NCBI GenBank assembly: GCA_013698525.1 | Contig: JACCSM010000304.1 | Coordinates: 1-8,240 of the forward strand | Reading direction: 5' to 3' | Length of the DNA stretch: 8,240 nt | Source: Rubrobacteraceae bacterium | GTDB taxonomy: Bacteria; Actinomycetota; Rubrobacteria; Rubrobacterales; Rubrobacteraceae | Part shown: positions 1-5,631 of the stretch, in pieces | Layout: each line of letters opens with the position of its first letter | How positions within the stretch are numbered: the first letter of the stretch is position 1 | Notes under the pieces: model-generated | The model's input: the letters and a program-made list of their open reading frames with translations, nothing else | What the model was told of the DNA's origin: nothing | The model's database searches: none | Program-made: the position numbers and the translations under genes

Positions 1-1475
1 TCGTCCGATTTGGTCTCCCCGACGAGCGGATTCAGGAGTAGCCCGTCTACCGTCTCGAGGGCGCTCTTCTGGATGTACTCGTGCGCCCGGTGGACAGGGT
101 TCCTGGTCTGAAAACCGACGATCCGCTTCCAACCCTTCTCGGCGAACGAGGCCCTGAGTTGCGCTGGCGTGTAATAGTAGCGGGGGAAACGCCCCTCATC
201 AGGCGGGCGCAAGAGCTCTACCTCGCCGCCGAGCAGGACGTCGCCCTGCCTGTAGACCGCGGCGACGCCGGGATGGTCGGCGTCGGTCGTCCTGTAGACC
301 ATCCTGGCCTCGCGCTCCTTGTCGTAGCCGTAGAGCTCCCTGAGCACCATGGTGGCTACAGGCTCCCCGGTACCGTCAACCAGGGCCACCTCGGAGCCCT
401 CCGTGAGACCGCCGGCCTGCTCTTCGTCGACAGACAGCGTGATTGGCAGGCTCCAGGCGAGGCCGCTCCCGAGGCGCATGTCCTCGACCACGCCCTCGTA
501 CTCTTCACGCAGCATGAACCCTTCGAGGGGGCTGAAGACGCCGGTCGAGATCATTTGCAGGTCGGATAGGGCCCGCGGGCTCAAGGGCACCTTCGGTAGC
601 TCCGCGGCCTCCATCGAACGCTCCCTGCGCTCCTCCTCGGGGACCACGCGTTCTATGAGTTCGCCCCCGTGTGGAGCTATCGCGTTCTCTGTTCTGAGCA
701 AGATCTTCTCCTTTTCGTCTTCTCGTCTTCCGGCGTCCCTGGCTGAGAGCTGCGCCACGGATGGGATCGCGTGCGCGGCCAGCTCGTAGTAGTAGGGCAA
801 ACAGTGCTCATAGGCGGCCTCGAGCTCCTCGGGCAGCTCGGGGTCCCTGCGTTCGGCCGGCTCTATACTGGTGCTGCTCTCGGCATCCTCGTGCCATCCC
901 TCCCAATCGTCCCAATTACTGACGTCCCCTGACTCCCACGTGAGGGAGCCTGACCTGAAAGGCACCTCGAGGTGCTCGCAGTAGGCGGCAAGCACACAAG
1001 CAGGGTTCTCCGAGAAGGTCATCGCGTCTACGACGGCGACGTCCTCCCCCGCGTCCGTCGCATAACGGAAGAGCCTGTACAAATCCTCGTAGCCGGTCTC
1101 CTCCAGCGAAAAGTCAGGCCACATCTTGTAAAGCGACACCAACACGTACTTCGGGTCCCTCACGATAAAGGTGTTGACGAACCGCGAGGCGAACTCGGGA
1201 CTCAACACCTTCTTTGCGTGGTAGGCCATGTCCTTGAGAAAAACACGCTGCTCGCGCGGCCTGAAGACGTCCTCGAGCACCCGCTCGTAACTGTACTCAG
1301 CCTTCGGCTCGGCGTCCGCGAAGCGGTCGCTCGGGCGATCCTCTCCATAATAGTAAGAGGCCGAAAACGGCTCGTGCAAAACCTCGAAGTCGTCCCTCTC
1401 CACAAAGACCCTCTCGAACGCAGTAGATATCGAACGGGGTACAGCCCACAACGCAACGGGTTTGCTCTGTGTCAC
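1..1475 (-). CDS. sat: Sulfotransferase-ATP sulfurylase fusion protein (3' end beyond window)
   Basis: Read on the minus strand, one open frame gives 491 codons and continues past the left edge. Residues 1-245 are a PAPS-dependent sulfotransferase of the actinobacterial type starting ALWAVPRSISTAFER. The 5'-phosphosulfate loop is PRSISTA (13-19), HEPF follows at 34-37, and the 3'-phosphate site is RDPKYVLVS (106-114), with Arg and Ser eight residues apart as in known sulfotransferases. A charged linker (about 246-264) leads to sulfate adenylyltransferase: APHGGEL (267-273), TGVFSPLEGFM (311-321), HPGV (401-404), the ATP-binding QTRNPVHRAHE (456-466) and PLVGETKSDD at the edge. Known chemistry: ATP sulfurylase makes APS and pyrophosphate from ATP and sulfate, while sulfotransferases use PAPS, so APS kinase activity must come from elsewhere or from the unseen C-terminus. 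I chose the GTG at 1475 because AGAGAGAGG lies 5 bases upstream; an in-frame ATG at 1538 lacks a ribosome site. The gene is cytoplasmic, with no signal peptide. Both domain assignments are firm; the coupled function is inferred. Confidence 0.92.
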   Translation of the reverse strand, partial: MTQSKPVALWAVPRSISTAFERVFVERDDFEVLHEPFSASYYYGEDRPSDRFADAEPKAEYSYERVLEDVFRPREQRVFLKDMAYHAKKVLSPEFASRFVNTFIVRDPKYVLVSLYKMWPDFSLEETGYEDLYRLFRYATDAGEDVAVVDAMTFSENPACVLAAYCEHLEVPFRSGSLTWESGDVSNWDDWEGWHEDAESSTSIEPAERRDPELPEELEAAYEHCLPYYYELAAHAIPSVAQLSARDAGRREDEKEKILLRTENAIAPHGGELIERVVPEEERRERSMEAAELPKVPLSPRALSDLQMISTGVFSPLEGFMLREEYEGVVEDMRLGSGLAWSLPITLSVDEEQAGGLTEGSEVALVDGTGEPVATMVLRELYGYDKEREARMVYRTTDADHPGVAAVYRQGDVLLGGEVELLRPPDEGRFPRYYYTPAQLRASFAEKGWKRIVGFQTRNPVHRAHEYIQKSALETVDGLLLNPLVGETKSD

Positions 1476-1480
1476 ATGCG

Positions 1481-1489
1481 CCTCTCTCT
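1481..1489 (-). promoter_or_regulatory. Ribosome binding site of the sulfotransferase-Sat gene
   Basis: The minus strand reads AGAGAGAGG, five bases before GTG 1475. It favours that GTG over the in-frame ATG at 1538, which has only GC-rich sequence without purine-rich pairing upstream. The protein then begins just before the first beta strand of the sulfotransferase domain. Confidence 0.6.
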
Positions 1490-1596
1490 CGTACTCAACA
1501 GGGTTAGTGTTCCGGACCCTTCCGGACCTTCCACGCATGATACCCGGATACGCCGTAACGTCATGAGAGCATGCCACCAGGCCAATTATCCATTTT

Positions 1597-1632
1597 GTCT
1601 ACTGAATTAATAGGCATCGGAAGACAGTAGAC
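1597..1632. promoter_or_regulatory. Operator-like inverted repeat in AT-rich patch
   Basis: GTCTACTG (1597-1604) and CAGTAGAC (1625-1632) are perfect 8-bp inverted arms separated by 20 bases. On the minus strand the interval contains TATTAAT (1612-1606), and GATAAT (1590-1585), a fair -10 candidate, lies just downstream. No matching -35 was found at 16-18 bases. The position, about 110-160 bases before GTG 1475, fits a regulator site at the promoter of the sulfotransferase-Sat gene. It may also be chance. Confidence 0.3.
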
Positions 1633-1695
1633 CAGTATCATGTCGAGGTCAAGCCACTCCGCCGATTTTTCCCTTCTTTGTGCCATTATGCCGAG

Positions 1696-1709
1696 TCCGT
1701 TCGAACGGA
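1696..1709. repeat. 14-bp perfect palindrome
   Basis: TCCGTTCGAACGGA is a perfect, loopless palindrome in the non-coding gap. It could be a protein-binding site or part of a larger repeat element together with the hairpin about 50 bases away at 1762-1781. No regulator for it is identifiable. Confidence 0.4.
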
Positions 1710-1761
1710 ACCGCGCTCGGGCTCGCTCTGCGGGCACTACGCCGAGGCCCTCCAATACGTC

Positions 1762-1781
1762 ATTCCCGCGAAAGCGGGAAT
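1762..1781. repeat. REP/RS-like palindromic hairpin repeat
   Basis: ATTCCCGC (1762-1769), GAAA loop (1770-1773) and GCGGGAAT (1774-1781) form a perfect 8-bp hairpin, followed by CCA. The core ATTCCC...GGGAAT and its flanks resemble the extragenic palindromes common in many Proteobacteria, including the Neisseria dRS3 type, whose spurious translation SRFRGND is often seen. It sits 55 bases beyond the stop of the NmrA-type gene, so it could also serve as a 3' hairpin for that transcript, although no T-run follows. Its family assignment is by recall; copy number elsewhere in the genome is not visible here. Confidence 0.65.
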
Positions 1782-1836
1782 CCACTGCGCTAGGCGCTCC
1801 ACACGTTCGACCATAAGCGATCTAACGGATTACGTA

Positions 1837-2715
1837 TCACCCCCCGCGGAACACCCGCTCGAAGTCACTGGCGAACTCCTTGTAAGAGGTAGCGGAATGG
1901 CCCGTGAGCCGCTCGAAGTCGTCGGTCGTCCAGTCGCTGTAACCCTCGCTGTGGGCCTTCGCGTACTCGTTTAGAGCATCCGCCATCCACTCCGGAATGC
2001 CCCTGCTGAGCATAGCTTCCTTCGCTTTCTCCAGAGGGACGGGGATGTAAGTCACCTCCTTGCCCAAGACCTCGCTCAATGCCCCGGCGATGTCGTGGAA
2101 GGAGATGGCGGCCGGACCCGTCAGGGTGTAGGTCTTGCCCTCGTGGCCCTCTTCGGTAATGACCTTCGCGGCCGCCTCGCCTATATCCCTGGCGTCGATC
2201 ATCCCGAGCCTACCTTCCTTCATCGGCTGGTAGATCCTGTCTTCCGAGGCGACAGTCGGGGCGGCCATAAGGGTGTTCTGCATAAACGATTGGGGCCGCA
2301 GGAGGGTGTATGGCAGCCCGGATGCTGCCAGGGTGTCTTCGATCTCGGCGTGCTGGCGGCTGATCCTGGTTGGGGACTGGTGTGAGGCTTGGTGGACCGA
2401 GAGCCTCAGGATGCGCGGATCGTTGCCCGACCCTCTGGCCGCCTCGATCACGTTCGTCGCTTGATGGACCTGCTGCGGGTGGATCGGGGTCAGCAAAAAG
2501 ACCGTGCCCACACCCTCGAGAGCAGGACGTAGGGTCTCAGGCTCGAGGAAGTCGCCGAGGACGGCCTCTGCGCCCCGACCCTCTAGCGATTTAGCCTCCG
2601 ACTCGTCGTGGGCGAGCGCCCGCAGCTCGATGTCGTCGTTGGCCAGGTTGTCGAGCAGTGCGCTCCCGACTTTGCCGGTTGCGCCGGTGATCAGGACCCT
2701 TCCGCTATTTGCCAT
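1837..2715 (-). CDS. NmrA-type atypical short-chain dehydrogenase, NAD(P)-binding
   Basis: A 292-residue Rossmann-fold protein, normal length for the NmrA/QorB-like atypical SDRs. The dinucleotide-binding loop is TGATGKVG (10-17) after strand RVLI; GDFLEPETL (54-62) and FLLTP (73-77) match the second and fourth strands of the family. A segment with H122 and E124, then SGLPYTLLRPQSFMQN (132-147), is the conserved core of NmrA-like members. The classical YxxxK catalytic pair is not present, so it may act as a redox-sensing NAD(P)H binder, a quinone or NADPH oxidoreductase, or an epimerase-like enzyme; the substrate cannot be told. The C-terminal half (200-292) is the variable substrate or partner domain. 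The ATG at 2715 is chosen because GAGGAAAG lies just before it; an in-frame ATG 30 bases upstream lacks one. It is probably transcribed on its own: a hairpin separates it from the upstream gene. Confidence 0.88.
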   Translation of the reverse strand: MANSGRVLITGATGKVGSALLDNLANDDIELRALAHDESEAKSLEGRGAEAVLGDFLEPETLRPALEGVGTVFLLTPIHPQQVHQATNVIEAARGSGNDPRILRLSVHQASHQSPTRISRQHAEIEDTLAASGLPYTLLRPQSFMQNTLMAAPTVASEDRIYQPMKEGRLGMIDARDIGEAAAKVITEEGHEGKTYTLTGPAAISFHDIAGALSEVLGKEVTYIPVPLEKAKEAMLSRGIPEWMADALNEYAKAHSEGYSDWTTDDFERLTGHSATSYKEFASDFERVFRGG

Positions 2716-2718
2716 GAT

Positions 2719-2726
2719 CTTTCCTC
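2719..2726 (-). promoter_or_regulatory. Ribosome binding site of the NmrA-type gene
   Basis: The minus strand reads GAGGAAAG, with AGGA six bases before ATG 2715. It decides the start in favour of MANSGRVLITG rather than the longer form beginning at 2745. Confidence 0.7.
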
Positions 2727-2842
2727 GTTCCCATAGAGTCGTCACGCGACCATGTACGAGGCCGGGGATCTCCCTGGTCTCGTCCCTATCCTACTCTCGT
2801 CATTTCGGTTGTTCTTCACCATCTACGGTGCTCTTTCCTCCT

Positions 2843-2870
2843 GGGAGAGGAGCCGCGTGGCCCCTCCCCC
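2843..2870 (-). terminator. GC-rich hairpin after the beta-helix gene
   Basis: In the minus-strand transcript, twelve bases (2870-2859) pair with twelve (2854-2843) around an ACGC loop; all pairs are Watson-Crick except two G-U wobbles. On the plus strand those two become A-C mismatches, so the structure suits minus-strand RNA. It begins 25 bases after the TAA of the beta-helix gene. No U-run follows, so it may be a U-less terminator or a 3' stabilising hairpin. The remaining gap to ATG 2715 (about 127 bases) could then hold the promoter of the NmrA-type gene, which I could not pinpoint. Confidence 0.45.
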
Positions 2871-2895
2871 GTTGGTTGACTTTCGTTTCGCTCCT

Positions 2896-4167
2896 TTAGA
2901 ACGCCGCTACCTTCCTCGGCGCCGAGAACTCGGAGGTGTCATGCGTCGATGCCCTGGTCGCCGTAGCCGTTATCGTCTGCCCTACCGAAACCGCCGTGGT
3001 AGGGGAGAAGGTGAAGGTGCGCAGTCCGTCTACGCTCGTCGTAATGCTCTTCTCTCCGAAGAACTTCTTGCCCTCGTTTGTGTCTTGAGGGTTTGAGTAG
3101 AACTCGATTGTGTAGGTCTGGACTACACCATCGAGTTTGGGGATGCTGTCGAGCTGACCCTGGATGGTTGTTTTGCCAGAGACGGTCTTTGCCGAGTTTA
3201 TGAGTGGCTTGTTCTGGAGGTTATTGGCTCCAGGGTCAGCGTCGCCAGCGTCGTTGGGGGTGGGGACGTTCGAGAGGCCGTCTTCGCCCGGACCCACCAG
3301 ATCTATGCCAAGCCCGCCGTTAGAGAAGATGGAGTTGCGCGAGACCTCGTTGCCTGTGCCTGCGCTAGCGAAGACTGCCACTCCGTCGCTACCGTTGAAG
3401 GCTATGGTGTTGGACCCACCGGAGGTGCCGTCTTCGAGCAAGGTGTCGGAGGCAGAGTTGAATAAGGACACGCCTACAAGGCCATTACCCAGGGCGCCGG
3501 TACCATTGGCGGTGGTGCCTATGCGGTTGCCTAGCACCTTTGTCCCCTGCGAGGTCGCAACGCTTATGCCGTCGAAGCTGTTGCCGCTTATGACGTTGCG
3601 GGAGGCTGCCGTGGTACCCCCGACCGTTGTGCCGGACGCGTCACCAATGAAGACGCCGAGGTCGTCGTTGCCCAGGTCCTTGGTGCCGGTTCTGTCGGTG
3701 CCCACGTAGTCGCCCTTGATCAGGTTGGCGTCCGAGTCGATGAGGACGATGCCGATGTCGCCGTTGCCGCTTATGACGTTGCGCTTGTCCGGCGTCGAGC
3801 CACCAACCACGTTCTCGGAGGCGCCCCCGGAGATGATTACGCCGTTGGTGCGATTGCCCCGGTCGAGGGTGCCCGTGACGTCCGTGCCTATGAAGTTGCC
3901 CTCGATGCGGTTCCCGACAGAGTCACCGTGTATCGCGATGCCTGTGGTGAAGCCGTTTATGACCAGGCCCCTGATCACACTGCCGTCCGAGTTGGAGATC
4001 TCCAGCCCGTTCGCAAAAGGCACGCTGGTCCCGTCGAGCTCGACCTTGAGGGCAGCGTCGTTGCCCACGACCTTGGCGCTAGGATGCGCCCTTGCCTGGG
4101 TGTAGCCGTTTATGGTCACCTGATCGGTTATGACCGGCAGTGGCGTGGTCGGCTTGATGGTCGCCAA
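2896..4167 (-). CDS. Right-handed parallel beta-helix repeat protein, apparently 5'-truncated
   Basis: The frame encodes up to 423 residues rich in Gly, Asn, Thr and Val. Beta-helix rungs recur with a period of about 61 residues: IGTD-type turns at 93, 155 and 216, and RNVISGN at 129-135 and 190-196. The two RNVISGN copies are encoded by an identical 21-base stretch (3580-3600 and 3763-3783). Residues 325-423 form an immunoglobulin-like C-terminal domain (TYTIEFYSNP, TITATAT, TSEFS). Such proteins are normally secreted or surface-bound in bacteria. Here there is no signal peptide: the only available start is a TTG at 4167 without a good ribosome site, and the protein opens directly with ATIKPTTPLP, a segment that, from recall of homologs, follows a signal peptide and a TLREAI-like stretch. 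The gene is therefore probably decapitated by a deletion and may be non-functional. It lies 67 bases after the 78-aa gene and could share its transcript. No catalytic residues are recognisable; a structural or adhesive role is a guess. Confidence 0.8.
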   Translation of the reverse strand: MATIKPTTPLPVITDQVTINGYTQARAHPSAKVVGNDAALKVELDGTSVPFANGLEISNSDGSVIRGLVINGFTTGIAIHGDSVGNRIEGNFIGTDVTGTLDRGNRTNGVIISGGASENVVGGSTPDKRNVISGNGDIGIVLIDSDANLIKGDYVGTDRTGTKDLGNDDLGVFIGDASGTTVGGTTAASRNVISGNSFDGISVATSQGTKVLGNRIGTTANGTGALGNGLVGVSLFNSASDTLLEDGTSGGSNTIAFNGSDGVAVFASAGTGNEVSRNSIFSNGGLGIDLVGPGEDGLSNVPTPNDAGDADPGANNLQNKPLINSAKTVSGKTTIQGQLDSIPKLDGVVQTYTIEFYSNPQDTNEGKKFFGEKSITTSVDGLRTFTFSPTTAVSVGQTITATATRASTHDTSEFSAPRKVAAF

Positions 4168-4199
4168 AGAACTGCATCTCTGTCTTTGTTCGTGCTCGC

Positions 4200-4223
4200 T
4201 TATCTCATCTGCTCGCCTCCTTT
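4200..4223 (-). promoter_or_regulatory. Strong Shine-Dalgarno followed by start-stop micro-ORF (ATG AGA TAA)
   Basis: The minus strand has AAAGGAGG (4223-4216), seven bases, then ATG AGA TAA (4208-4200). This is the best ribosome site in the window, yet it opens only two codons. It sits between the 78-aa gene (stop at 4235) and the TTG of the beta-helix frame (4167), out of frame with the latter. It may be the surviving start of the full-length beta-helix gene after a deletion, or a leader that couples translation to the TTG. Confidence 0.55.
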
Positions 4224-4234
4224 CTCGAAGATTC

Positions 4235-4471
4235 TCAGGCAGCCTCCTGGTGGGCCTGCTCGGTGCCGACTATCCTCGCCAGGGCCGATGGCTCCTCGAC
4301 GAAGAATCCACTGGACTCTATGGGGAACACGACCCTGACCTCGCCTTGCGGGTACCTCCCTCCCACCATGCTCAAAGCCTTCCTGATGCTCCGCGCCTGG
4401 ACGCCTACTCTGAAGCGGGCCGTACCGCTTCTGACCTCCACGGAGACCTTCACCATCTTCTGCTGCTCCAT
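4235..4471 (-). CDS. Small hypothetical protein, 78 aa
   Basis: I do not recognise a named family. The 78 residues read like a compact alpha/beta domain: a charged beta strand VKVSVEVRSGTARFRVGV (7-24), a helix SIRKALSMVGGRYP (28-41), a strand EVRVVFPI (44-51) and a C-terminal segment with GFFVEEP. There is no signal peptide, membrane segment or Cys. The frame is open further upstream to 4996, but that part overlaps the LuxR-type gene and has no coding character. ATG 4471 is chosen because GAAGGAG lies 8-9 bases before it and the protein-like sequence begins there. It precedes the beta-helix gene in the same direction with 67 bases between, so co-transcription is possible. I have a faint recollection of similar short proteins in Rubrobacter genomes, which needs a search to confirm. 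Function unknown. Confidence 0.72.
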   Translation of the reverse strand: MEQQKMVKVSVEVRSGTARFRVGVQARSIRKALSMVGGRYPQGEVRVVFPIESSGFFVEEPSALARIVGTEQAHQEAA

Positions 4472-4501
4472 CACCCTCGCTCCTTCCGTCCTCTTCTTGG
4501 G

Positions 4502-4547
4502 GGGCGGGGAAGGTCTCCTTCTCTGGGACTCTCTGTGTGCCCCGCCC
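4502..4547. repeat. GC-rich inverted repeat in the leader of the 78-aa gene
   Basis: GGGCGGGG (4502-4509) and CCCCGCCC (4540-4547) are perfect 8-bp inverted arms separated by 30 bases, within the 242-base gap between the LuxR-type remnant and the 78-aa gene. In RNA it would form a long-range stem 31 bases upstream of ATG 4471, leaving the ribosome site free. With this base composition chance is a real alternative. I see nothing else convincing in the gap 4472-4713. Confidence 0.3.
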
Positions 4548-4713
4548 GGTTGACTTTGTTCTTGATAAACACGGTAGAGGGTGGGGCAGGAGGTGGCATC
4601 CGTAGCCTTACGCATTCGGCGGGGAAGGAGGAGAGTAAGCAAGGTTACGTAGTACAAATGAACTAGATGGTGCCCACGCCCTCTTGCCGCGGAGTGAAAG
4701 GGTCTAGAGCAGG

Positions 4714-5631
4714 TTAGATGGGGCCGCGCTGAAGCGCTTCTCTTGCGGCAGCGGCTCTTGATGGCACCCCGAGCTTGCGGTAGATAGAGCGCAGGTGCTG
4801 GCCTACGGTGCAGGGGCTCAGGTAGAGCCTCTCTGCTACCTGGGGGTCGGTCATCCCCTCGGCCACGAGCACGAGGACCTCCACCTCGCGGGCCGAGAGC
4901 AAGGCGGTGTCCTTGGATGGGAGCCCAGCGGATTCTTCTGTTCCCAGCGCATACTCGACTGCCTCTTCTGGGGTCATCGCACTTCCCGGTGACCACACCG
5001 CGTCGAAGGTCGCCTCGGTCAGTCCGGCGCGCGCGGCGGCTACGCCGTGATCGTATTCAGCGCGGTACAGCGGCAGCATGAAAGCACCGTCCGCTTCGCG
5101 CAGGGCTTCAGCCGCCCCGAACAGCAACGTCGCCCGCCTGTGGTTGCCTTGCATCGAGACAGCCGCCGCCAGGAGCTCCAGGTTCTGCATGTAGAGCGGG
5201 TTCACAGTCTCCTGGAGCACGGTCAGGCTCTCCGCGAGCCGCGCCACGGCCTCCTTGTGATCACCCTCCCTGAAGGCCCCGATCCCCAGGTTCCTCAGCG
5301 CCAGGGCGAGGGCCCAATCGTCGTCGATCTCCCGGCAGATCTTCACACCCTCCTCGAGGGCGACCATCGTCGCCGCGTGGTCTCCCTGGGCCAGGGCGGT
5401 GATGCCTAGCCTGCTCAGCGTTATGCCGAGGCCAAAGGTGTCTTCCCCTTCCCGGAACAGATCCACGCTCTCCTCGGCCAGGGGGCGGGCCGCCGCGTAG
5501 TCGCCTCGAGACTCGAAGCTTCCACTCAGGAAACGCAGCGCCTGGGCCAACCTTTGCTTGTCTCCTACTTCCCGCCATAGTGCCACGCTCTCCTCCAGCT
5601 GAGAGCGCGCCGTGTCCTGATCTCCTTGCAT
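4714..5631 (-). CDS. Open 3' remnant of the LuxR-type regulator: TPR repeats plus LuxR HTH
   Basis: This is the part of the decayed regulator that stays open, 305 codons from an internal ATG. Residues 1-200 are TPR-like helical repeats with a period of about 40 (GDQDTARSQLEE, GDYAAARPLAEE, GDHAATMVALEE, GDHKEAVARLAE, GNHRRATLLFGAAE). A linker leads to a complete LuxR-type DNA-binding domain at 245-299: LSAREVEVL, VAERLYLSPCTVGQHLRSIY and KLGVPSRAAAA. In intact relatives the N-terminal ATPase gates DNA binding. Here ATG 5631 is only an internal Met of the ancestral frame (LAWMQGD) and has no ribosome site, so expression is doubtful; if made, the protein would be an unregulated DNA-binding TPR fragment. 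An automatic gene finder would report it as a LuxR family gene. Confidence 0.6.
   Translation of the reverse strand: MQGDQDTARSQLEESVALWREVGDKQRLAQALRFLSGSFESRGDYAAARPLAEESVDLFREGEDTFGLGITLSRLGITALAQGDHAATMVALEEGVKICREIDDDWALALALRNLGIGAFREGDHKEAVARLAESLTVLQETVNPLYMQNLELLAAAVSMQGNHRRATLLFGAAEALREADGAFMLPLYRAEYDHGVAAARAGLTEATFDAVWSPGSAMTPEEAVEYALGTEESAGLPSKDTALLSAREVEVLVLVAEGMTDPQVAERLYLSPCTVGQHLRSIYRKLGVPSRAAAAREALQRGPI

Larger units (their letters stand above)
1476..1836. other. Non-coding gap upstream of the fusion gene, holding several palindromes
   Basis: This 361-base stretch lies between the stop of the NmrA-type gene (1837) and GTG 1475 of the fusion gene. I see no convincing gene in it; short open frames across 1561-1785 are translations of the repeat hairpin and lack ribosome sites. 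It holds the leader of the fusion gene (1476 to about 1580), an AT-rich patch at 1581-1615 that is unusually AT-rich for this window, an inverted repeat (1597-1632), a 14-bp palindrome (1696-1709) and a REP/RS-like hairpin (1762-1781). The promoter of the fusion gene should lie in the AT-rich patch, but no convincing -35/-10 pair stands out. Confidence 0.7.

Noticed and set aside
972..1610. A 212-codon plus-strand frame, and a similar one at 81-569, opposite the fusion gene
   Set aside because: Both lie antisense to the sulfotransferase-Sat frame, which carries precise family motifs throughout; high GC content leaves shadow frames open.
1561..1785. A 74-codon minus-strand frame beginning MDSRFRGND
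   Set aside because: This is the typical accidental translation of the REP/RS-like hairpin and has no ribosome site.
3580..3783. Identical 21-base repeats that might suggest a small repeat array
   Set aside because: They encode the same RNVISGN turn in successive beta-helix rungs, 61 codons apart; there is no CRISPR-like spacing.
4550..4578. TTGACT on the plus strand as a promoter -35
   Set aside because: The base pairs 17 positions later (GGTAGA) make a poor -10, and no plus-strand gene follows for more than 1.6 kb.
4235..4996. A 253-codon minus-strand frame as one long gene
   Set aside because: Only the last 78 codons look like protein and have a ribosome site. The upstream part is Arg/Gly/Pro-rich, crosses the intergenic gap and overlaps the LuxR-type frame.
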